Positions 30,464 to 37,163 of a DNA stretch of 37,163 nt are shown one piece after another. The stretch lies in assembly GCA_029834535.1 (NCBI GenBank), contig JAQMWT010000429.1, positions 1 to 37,163 of the forward strand, given 5' to 3'. The notes under the pieces were generated by a model. That model was not told where the DNA came from. It saw only the letters and a program-made list of their open reading frames with translations, and did no database searches. Each line of letters begins with the position of its first letter. Positions within the stretch are counted from its first letter, which is position 1. The DNA is from Chrysophaeum taylorii. Its lineage: Eukaryota; Sar; Pelagophyceae; Pelagomonadales; Pelagomonadaceae. The position numbers were made by a program, and so were the translations under genes.

Positions 30464-31240
30464 TCAAGATGTTGTACACGCGATCGAGCAACAGTAGTAA
30501 TCAAATGCTGAACGGATGGCTTGTATAGCCTGAGCTGTGCGACTCTGTGTTCGAACACGAGTCACAAGTAAACTGATCGGTGTTGTGATAATGGGGATGT
30601 GACCATTCTTCTTATGGTCGTCCGTGTTGAGGTGACTCAGCACTTCAGTGGGGAGTTCACGAGGTGTTTGTGCCTTGGAACTGTACGTGGTCGAGACTAG
30701 GAAAGTCGGTTGTCCACGATCATTGAGGCACTGCGCAAAAAAAGAAAGCGACAAAATGAAACGTTCGCGTTTGGGGCATCTGTAGCAGCCAATAGAAGCA
30801 ATAGCAGGGGCAGCTTCCCAAAGTATAGTAATGGGTAAGCGCATGGATATGAATGTGGTCAGGTCTACAAACAATGAAAAGTCAGTAGACTCATAGGTCG
30901 GTGTGAGTTCCACTCGCATAAAAGAAGAGAGAAATGGGGTGACAGGGACACGGATGTTCTCAAGGAGAGAGATTCCTCGCTCGTAAGCAGCATAGTCAAT
31001 ACTGAGGCCGTCCTGGAACGTCGTCAGCGACTGAGGTGAGATATGCACGGCTAGTGTCGGTGCAAACGCAGCAGCCAGTGTGGTAGCAGTTGTAACAGTC
31101 ATGGTTCGTTGCTTTTGCGACAACCTGGGGGAAGGTTCGGCCGTGGAGAGCGAGAAAGGACTGTCCTTCAACCGACTAGTGAGATGCCGCGGCCACGGGA
31201 GTGTCAAGAAAAGACATGAACAACACTCGCCCGCGTACAA
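30464..31240 (-). CDS. Post-RT open frame of the copia element (hypothetical)
   Basis: A 258-residue frame lies downstream of the RNase H stop; a likely internal start is MTVTTATTLAAAFAPTLAVH. It contains YERGISLLENIRVPVTPFL, a CYRCPKRERFILSLSFFAQC stretch and no clear transmembrane or Cys pattern of an envelope protein. Weak continuation frames follow to about 29783. Copia elements usually end soon after RNase H, so this is either an additional ORF or part of another decayed element. I do not recognise it. Confidence 0.35.
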   Translation of the reverse strand: MYAGECCSCLFLTLPWPRHLTSRLKDSPFSLSTAEPSPRLSQKQRTMTVTTATTLAAAFAPTLAVHISPQSLTTFQDGLSIDYAAYERGISLLENIRVPVTPFLSSFMRVELTPTYESTDFSLFVDLTTFISMRLPITILWEAAPAIASIGCYRCPKRERFILSLSFFAQCLNDRGQPTFLVSTTYSSKAQTPRELPTEVLSHLNTDDHKKNGHIPIITTPISLLVTRVRTQSRTAQAIQAIRSAFDYYCCSIACTTS

Positions 31241-31377
31241 AAATTTGTGGCCAAAGAAGGTAAGGCCAGGGCTAGTTTAACGACGCTGCGGTCACTAGAG
31301 TTAGGCATCTTCAATCCTGTAAAGGCTTGTCGTCAGAAGCATGATGCATACCGAGTAGAGAACGAAAAGTGGAGAAC

Positions 31378-33498
31378 TCAGCAGCAAGTGGCTTTAAAAC
31401 CATCCGCCACGTTCAGCTTGCCGGGAACATGATGGACTCGTATTTTCTGTAGCGAGATGTACTCACGGATTTTAAACCATCTGGTCGACAGTGCCTTGGA
31501 TCGAGAGGACCCATCTGGGTTATTAGAGGTGTGAACAGCGGCAGCATTGTCAGACAAGAGAGGTAGGCTTCTGATGAAGCGCGTATCTTCAGCAACTGGG
31601 TTGTCATTGTCATCGAAGTCAACAGGGTCAGCGGTGTTCTCACCATTAGCATTGTTGACGGAGAAGGTGGGGTTGACGACAAAGGAGAGTTCCAACAGCA
31701 GCTTGCGTAGCCAAACAGCTTCATCAGCACAAATACTGAGGGCAATCAACTCAGCTTCGTGAGTTGAGCAGGAGACAATCGGTTGAAGTTTGCTTTTCCA
31801 ACCAATAAGGCAGTTGAAAAGATAGAAGACAAACCCGGTGGTAGATTTCCTATCTTCCTGTGCTAAGGAAGGGGCGTTGTCAGCGTCAACCATGGCAACT
31901 AAGGGGTCAAACTGTCCAGTAGATACATCCTGCGGTTGGTAGTCGACCACAGTGGATAGATCAATTCGATTAGCGGAGACAGTGCGAAGGTGAGCTTCAA
32001 TGGCATTACCTTTAGGATGGAACCAGAGGCGAAGTGAGCGGTTTTCCGGCTTCTTGAGGTAGCGAAGCAAATGCTCTAGCATTTGGACGTGAACATACGT
32101 GGGTGCATGCATACCACGCGAACATCTGCCCAAGGCTTGCGAGAAGTCAGGTCTGCAGGCAACTTGCATGAACACCAGCTTGCCAAGGAGGGTGGCAAAG
32201 TGCGAATTGATGTACAACTCTGTTTCAGAGCTGGGAGTGCCATCTTTATACTTGAAGGACGATGACATAGGATATTTAAGCGGGGTCAGTTGCTGCAAGA
32301 CTGGGTGATCAGCGAAGAGTTCATCCAGCTTGGCTTGCACATCCAGAGAAATGGAACCGTCAGATGTGCGACACACACGCATGCCTAGGAGGGTATGGAC
32401 AGGTTCAAACTGCTCTACAGCATACCGTTTGTGGAGGGCATCCTGTAACTCGGTACGAAGAGGGTCATCATTGGACACAATAACAATGTCGTCTACAGAC
32501 AGACTGCATACGACGAACTTAGCATGTGCGGATACTCGAGCATATAGGCAAGAGTCCGAATGCAGGCGTTTGTAGCCAAGGCTACGGAAGAAGCCGTCTA
32601 TCTCTTTGTTCCAAAGAGATGGTGATTGCCGAAGTCCATAAAGTGACTTCAGCAGTTTCGGTAGACGTCGGCCCTTGTACTTAGCGTCATCGGGGTCGAT
32701 AAGCTTGATGCCGTCTGGTAACTGAACATAGACATTGGCATCGATGTCAGACTGAACGAAGGCGTTCGGGACGTCTGCATGGTAGACAGGCAATTGCTTG
32801 TATGCTGCAATAGCTAGTAGTACCCGGATTGCGGTCATGGTGGCCATGGGGCTGAAGGTGCCAAAGAAATCGGCGCCAAGAGATGCTAGGAAGCCACGTA
32901 GTACGAGGCGAGCCTTGTGCTTAACGTATTTGCCTGCAGAGTCTGTTTTAATCTTCAGCACCATCTTGCTGTCAATAGGACGAGAGACACCGTCGGGTAA
33001 GGAAAGTTTGAAGCAGCCAAAGCGGATAATGTCGTGGAGTTCCTTGGCGATGGCCTTGAGGTAGGCGTGCCTGTTTTCAGGCGACAAACCGTGGAGGCAC
33101 TTAAGTTTATATTCGTCAATGGAAACGTCCGCTTCTTGGACCTTATATTCGTCAGGACCAACAATGGCTGGTGAATTATAGTTTAGCGACGTTGCGGTCG
33201 AGGCCGTGTGCGCAACTTCGGGATAAGCGGAAACAGCGTCAGTAGGAGTAGTAGGGGCAGATTCCAGTTGAATATGGATAGTAGGGTCGGTGTGTAAGAC
33301 CTGGGTGATAAACTCTGTAGAGACCAGAAGGTATCCCTCCAAGTCAGCCAGAGATGCAGAAGTAGCGCCAAACTCGGATGAGTTGTGATCAATAAAGCTG
33401 GTCGGCGCCAGGTACGTAAGCGCATATTGTAAGGAAGAAGTGCCGAAGGCAGCAGCGTGTTCAGTGAACGCAGATAAAGGGGCTGAGGAATAGGGCAC
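31378..33498 (-). CDS. Copia reverse transcriptase-RNase H
   Basis: An open frame of 706 residues. RT landmarks: LKIKTDSAGKYVKHKARLVL.GF, HADVPNAFVQSDID, YVQLPDG, LKSLYGLRQSPSLWNK..DGF and catalytic SLSVDDIVIVS (the usual YVDD is SVDD here). Copia RNase H landmarks: DADNAPSL..DRKSTTGFVF, IVSCSTHEAELIALS and LLSDNAAAVH. The C-terminus VHHVPGKLNVADGFKATCC resembles the copia RNase H end. It copies the element's RNA into DNA inside particles. The frame starts without an ATG and is joined upstream by a frame change near 33510, so it is probably translated only as part of a polyprotein, or is a relic whose most conserved part is still open. Confidence 0.9.
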   Translation of the reverse strand: MPYSSAPLSAFTEHAAAFGTSSLQYALTYLAPTSFIDHNSSEFGATSASLADLEGYLLVSTEFITQVLHTDPTIHIQLESAPTTPTDAVSAYPEVAHTASTATSLNYNSPAIVGPDEYKVQEADVSIDEYKLKCLHGLSPENRHAYLKAIAKELHDIIRFGCFKLSLPDGVSRPIDSKMVLKIKTDSAGKYVKHKARLVLRGFLASLGADFFGTFSPMATMTAIRVLLAIAAYKQLPVYHADVPNAFVQSDIDANVYVQLPDGIKLIDPDDAKYKGRRLPKLLKSLYGLRQSPSLWNKEIDGFFRSLGYKRLHSDSCLYARVSAHAKFVVCSLSVDDIVIVSNDDPLRTELQDALHKRYAVEQFEPVHTLLGMRVCRTSDGSISLDVQAKLDELFADHPVLQQLTPLKYPMSSSFKYKDGTPSSETELYINSHFATLLGKLVFMQVACRPDFSQALGRCSRGMHAPTYVHVQMLEHLLRYLKKPENRSLRLWFHPKGNAIEAHLRTVSANRIDLSTVVDYQPQDVSTGQFDPLVAMVDADNAPSLAQEDRKSTTGFVFYLFNCLIGWKSKLQPIVSCSTHEAELIALSICADEAVWLRKLLLELSFVVNPTFSVNNANGENTADPVDFDDNDNPVAEDTRFIRSLPLLSDNAAAVHTSNNPDGSSRSKALSTRWFKIREYISLQKIRVHHVPGKLNVADGFKATCC

Positions 33499-33821
33499 GC
33501 AGGTGAACCATCAGCAGTTAAAAAGGTTGCAGCTGGGATGCTGGATGCGCACTTGGCGTGGGCGAAGTAACCATCGACGTGCGGGTAGCGGGCAAGTAAG
33601 TCAGTGCGCAACGAGAGAAGAAGACGAGCTAACAACGCATGTTCCCCCTATGAGCAGATAGCAGACCAGAGGATACCACCACTGAGATGAAGGGCGGAGA
33701 GGGCGGGAGACTTGAACGTAAGAAAGTGGTGGCGAAGATCCCAGCGGAAATCGGCGAGTTTGCCACCAGCGGCTTTGTAAGCACCAATAGTAGACGCTTG
33801 TAACCGGGCTCGGATAGTTTT

Positions 33822-35212
33822 TCATATAAGTGGCCTTGCGGGTGTTGGGCTGTTTGGAACCTGGGACAAGAATGAGGTCATCTTGTGCAAAAAGGTCTTT
33901 GTAAGAAGGAAGCAAGGGCGGCGGTGACATAGAGCCAGAATCGTCGGCGAGAGTGTTAGAAGAGGGAGAAGAGGCAGGAGCAGGGGACGAAGAAGGAGCT
34001 GAAGGAGGTGGGGAGTGCTCTGAGGATGAGGAGTCCTTGTCCCCCTCTGAATGACATGGTGTTGGATAGCGGTGTGGGGTGTGAGCGAGAAAGGCGCGGG
34101 AGGAGCGTGAGGCGGAGGAGCTAGTTCAGGATCAGGAGTAGGATGCTGCAGCATGTAGAGGAATCGCAGCTTGGACGAAACACGAATTTGTCCGTTTTTA
34201 GGGTTGAGGACGACGTCAGCGAGATGGTCGACGCGTGGGGAGACGAGCGGGTCTTGCGCGTTGGCGCAACAGAGATATAAGTATTTGCGGCGGCACCGTT
34301 CCCACTTGTGGTGTTCATGGGGCTCCAATAAAAGGTAGCATTCAGCGCCAAAAATCTTGAGCATGTCATGTTGGGGAGTGTTGAGTTGGTTGTAGAGTAG
34401 CTGTTGCGGACTCAGGATAGCATGGTGATTGCGCTCGAGCGTGGCGTTCGGGAGAAGGTTGTAGCTTTGGACGGTGTGTATCACCGCCCAGGGAAACATG
34501 ATGGCTGGTTCCACGATATTGGAGCCACGATAGTGAGCATTAACAAGAGAACGAAGGCGAGTTGGTGAGGCGGAGGCGATGAAACCGATGGCGGACTCAA
34601 CTTCAAAGTTAAAGTGGTGCATGTACGGCGGGAAGGCAATGAGTTGAATGCCCTTATCGACGCGGTACGGGGAGGTAATGTGCTGGCTAAAGTAGGGCTT
34701 GAATGCATCGGAGTAGAGGGTGCGCATGTGCACGTTGAGTTGTGTACGACAGAAGTCATACACAAAATCCAGAGCTTGAGTGAACTCCGTGGCGTTGGTG
34801 GTGCGTGTAAAGTACACCAAGAGAAATTTCGAAATGAGATCCTTGAAGACGATGATATGTGTGAAGCCTCCCATTCGGATGGGATGGTCACATAGCCGCC
34901 GTCGCACGCCCAGACTTCGCCGGCTTTGTGAGTTTGCTCAAAAGAAGGCTTGGTCACATTGAAATGCTTGTGCGGGTGGCGCTTGTTGTGTGCGATGCAG
35001 TCGGTGCATAAGTCGCGATGTGGTATGTCAGAAGCAGAGAATCCAGGGCGAGCAAGTACGCTGGGGGCCTTGGCAGCGACGTTGTCGGGGCAGTGATGCA
35101 CCCGGTGAAAGCGATTGGCACGTTCTTTGGCATTGAGATATTCGGTGGATCCGTGTGTGAGGGACTTACCGAGGAATGGGATGAGCGGGTATATGCCGCT
35201 TGCGCCGAGCAT
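33822..35212 (-). pseudogene. Copia GAG-pre-integrase and integrase, two frames
   Basis: The frame 35212-34481 carries the zinc-binding H-H-C-C region (FHRVHHCPDN..., DLCTDCIAHNKRH) and the first catalytic Asp (VWACDGGYVT). The core continues in frame 34907-33822 with HIIVFKDLISKFLLVYFTR, second Asp (TLYSDAFKPYF) and the Glu (FEVESAIGF), then LLPNATLERNHHAILSPQQL typical of the integrase C-terminal side. The frame change near 34850-34910 breaks the enzyme. DAFKPYF replaces the usual DNG.EF around the second Asp, a divergent feature. A proline-rich tail follows. Confidence 0.8.
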
Positions 35213-36645
35213 CGAACTTGAGTTCGGTGTCTAAGGCAGGGGAAGGCGGTGCGTCGTCATCCTGGTGCGCAGCTGGGTCACTTGGAGGTGCATCCTCATC
35301 ATCACGAGTAACGAGAGTATCTTCGTAGGACGAAGATATATAGTTTAACGACATTTCGGTCAAGCAGTTGCTGGAAATAGACATCATAAAAGCTTGTGCC
35401 AAAGACAAGGTATCTGTGCTGCACGTGGTGGAATCTTGATCAATGGTCATGAAATTGGATACATAGGATTTCTTAGTCACTGCAGCAGTATGTTGGAAGG
35501 TAGGGTCCAACATAAGGGATTTAATATCGGCAACGAGGAGCGAAAGGTGCTTGTACAGAGTGCTGTACGTACCGGCAGGCAGAGCATTGCTGAGCATGTC
35601 ACAGCAAAGGTCATGGCGTAGAGACAATAGGAAAGATTCCTGTTGTTTGGTGTGGTTGTTAGCGCGAATCAACTCCGGTCGAGTGGGGTAGCGTAATTTC
35701 CCGTTGCGGGGGTCGAGTAAAATAATATTGGCATACCCTCGGACGGTTGGCAATGGAGCAAGCATTGAGTGGATTTTAGAGCCAAGTTTGCGGTCACTTC
35801 CACGAAGGTACCCTATATAGCGACTATGAGATAGGTGGTGATCTTCCAGAGCAAAATGAGAATCCTTGTAATCGAAAGAGTTGTCGGTGGCATTGTAGGT
35901 AAGGCAGCCAGGCATCACGAGAGCGCATCTGGACAAGAGTTTTTGTATAGTTGTGCCATAGGTGGCAGCGGAGCCAACTTGGGGGAGGGCTTGGACTATC
36001 CACAAGTAACCCATAAACGGCTCCAAATATATGGACCTGTCCCGGTCGCGGGGGATGTCGGAAGCAGTGAATGTATACGTGCCTCCAAAGGCATTGATGG
36101 AAGTCTGATATTTGGTGGTGGCGTTCTCTATGGTGAGGTTGCCGTCAGAGTGGTGGCCACCAGTTAAGAAGTGGGAGTTGTATGATGTTGATGAGGTTGT
36201 AAGTAATAACCGGTGTGACGGTTGGTTAGTTTCGAAAACGGTTATGTAATAGGACACAGGAGTGGGCGAGTTAGTGTGTAAGCTGGCAAACAAGTTATAG
36301 AGGATTGTAAAAAACCTTGACGTGTATAGGATGCGTTGCCTTGGGTAGCGGCTCCATAGAGGAGCGTTTAAAGCACAACTGATGATAAGTACACTCGGAT
36401 TGAACAGAGTGAGTACGCTGCTCGTGAGCCTGTTGTGAGTGAAGGCGAAGCAGTAACATATTGAGGGATTCAAGGTCAGCCATAGTAAGCTGAGCAGAAC
36501 CTGTGCGAGAGTAAGGTGCAAACGTTTTAGGAACGGGGATATATGGAGGATCGGGGAACACCCGGATCCAGTCTTTGGATACATGTTTAGGTAGCCAAAG
36601 GCGCTTGGGAATAGCTTGTAGACAAATGCAGGCCAGTAAGTTCAC
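35166..36645 (-). pseudogene. Copia gag-like region, frameshifted
   Basis: The N-terminal part reads in the frame ending at 36295 (SKDWIRVFPDPPYIPVPKTF, MADLESLNMLLLRLHSQQAH). The main part continues in the frame ending at 35166 (LTGGHHSDGNLTIENATTKY, FMGYLWIVQALPQVGSAATY, HFALEDHHLSHSRYIGYLRG, ending in an acidic, Pro-rich stretch and ARRKRHIPAHPIPR). The switch falls near a run of six T (about 36310-36316), which may be decay or a slippery site. The final stop overlaps CGGTAAGT, a strong splice-donor-like string. No CCHC knuckle or clear protease D(T/S)G motif was seen. Confidence 0.55.
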
Positions 36646-36966
36646 CTAGTCCCAATCTCTAACCCCAGCATTTTCACCCCGTTAAGTTCGCCTAGTCCCA
36701 AGCTCTAACCCCAGTAAATTCGGCGTAAACCCGCACCCACTCACCCCACTCTCCTTCGAGCTCGTCGCTCTCACCCCCGCCAATGCAAGCTGGTTTGATC
36801 CGCACACACGCCGCTAAGCTTTGAGTTTACTCTAAAAGCCCCAGTAAGTTCACACTTGGTCCCAGTAAGTTCACCTGGTCACTAAGCTCACCTTGTCCCA
36901 ATCTCTAACCCCCGTACGTTCACCTGGTTCCAGTAAGTTCACCTTGTCCCAGTAAGTTCACCTACA
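36622..36966 (-). repeat. Helitron-like 3' terminal satellite, copy 4
   Basis: The plus strand shows CCAGTAAGTTCACCTAGTCCC-type units, the reverse complement of copies 2 and 3, with GCGGATCAAA and GACGAGCTCGAAGGAGAGTG spacers shared with copy 3. The terminus at 36622 reads (minus) ACTTACTGGCCTGCATTTG and abuts the copia gag region. Confidence 0.8.
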
Positions 36967-37163
36967 GTGCGCGTGTAGACGCCGGGAGGGGGCTTATCGG
37001 TATTGCGCAGCACGTGTGGGGGTTAGTTGTCGCTAGTGAGCGAGTCGTCTCGGGGCCCCAGACAACGAGAGATAGCTCGTTTGCCGATCGACAGAGATCC
37101 ACGTAAGAGCTGGACTTGGCAGAAGACGGGCTTCGCCAAGAGACGATGTGGACGTGGGGGCTC
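36967..37163 (-). pseudogene. Helitron-like helicase C-terminal remnant, copy 4, runs off the window
   Basis: The reverse complement matches 11610-11780, including AAGCCCGTCTTCTGCCA (KPVFC.VQL), GTCGATCGGCAA and CACACGTGCTGCGCAATA. One inserted base breaks the VQLYVALCR frame. It continues beyond the right edge, so the rest of this copy, perhaps with more of the helicase, should lie in the adjacent sequence. Confidence 0.75.

Larger units (their letters stand above)
29783..36645 (-). mobile_element. Ty1/copia retrotransposon, degraded, no LTRs recognised
   Basis: Order on the minus strand is gag-like (36645-35166), GAG-pre-integrase and integrase (35212-33822), linker (33930-33499), reverse transcriptase and RNase H (33498-31378), then about 1.6 kb with an extra open frame. 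Integrase before RT defines copia order. The gag, gag/integrase and integrase/RT junctions change frame, so the element is probably inactive. Its gag end stops at a Helitron-like terminus (36622), so the 5' LTR is missing or displaced; the 3' limit is uncertain. A TAGTTTAACGAC-type motif recurs four times inside it. Confidence 0.8.

Noticed and set aside
30464..31240. Envelope-like gene after the copia pol
   Set aside because: No clear signal peptide, fusion-like stretch or transmembrane anchor was visible, so only a hypothetical frame is reported.

Overview
This window is eukaryotic nuclear DNA, probably from a microbial alga or other protist; a stramenopile- or haptophyte-like host is my guess from the transposon types. 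The evidence is short GT-AG introns (about 35-130 bases), a Ty1/copia retrotransposon, an RTE-like LINE tail, a hAT transposase remnant, Pif1/Helitron-like helicase remnants and many microsatellites. No bacterial operon signals, tRNA, rRNA or CRISPR were seen.

The core (3927-18155) is a cluster of three minus-strand genes that I could assemble exon by exon with every join in frame. Each encodes an N-terminal signal peptide followed by 2, 4 or 3 tandem copies of one module of about 330 residues (nine modules; products of about 639, 1337 and 1007 residues). The module carries a KRTNLAVF block, a DLC block and an NDG(V/A)RGPFG..W..TLAWPF block. From memory it resembles an uncharacterised glycosyltransferase-like family with an N(S/D)xVRGPF motif. 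Intron positions recur from module to module, and first modules differ from later ones, which suggests growth by module duplication.

The left flank (1-3926) and the 11.1-12.2 kb gap hold decayed Helitron-like elements: pieces of a Pif1-type helicase C-terminus, then an ACTTACTGG satellite, then a sharply conserved terminus. A further copy runs off the right edge. One copy (about 2.2-3.87 kb) contains a nearly identical 3' piece of the neighbouring module gene, which looks like gene-fragment capture.

The middle (18.2-24 kb) contains a small DUF899-like thioredoxin-fold gene inside a segment bounded by a 14-base inverted repeat. It also has a candidate multi-exon gene in which an exon-plus-intron unit of 203 bases is present three times and stays in frame after splicing, and two tandem truncated RTE-type LINE tails with (CTAA)n ends.

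The right third is transposon ground: a broken hAT transposase with a BED finger (27.4-29.2 kb) and a minus-strand Ty1/copia element (about 30-36.6 kb) whose gag and integrase regions are frame-broken but whose reverse transcriptase/RNase H frame is open. Its gag end abuts a Helitron-like terminus, and no LTR was recognised. Long stretches (about 25-27.3 kb, 12.5-14.7 kb, 21.2-22.1 kb) hold only weak coding-like remnants or nothing I can name.
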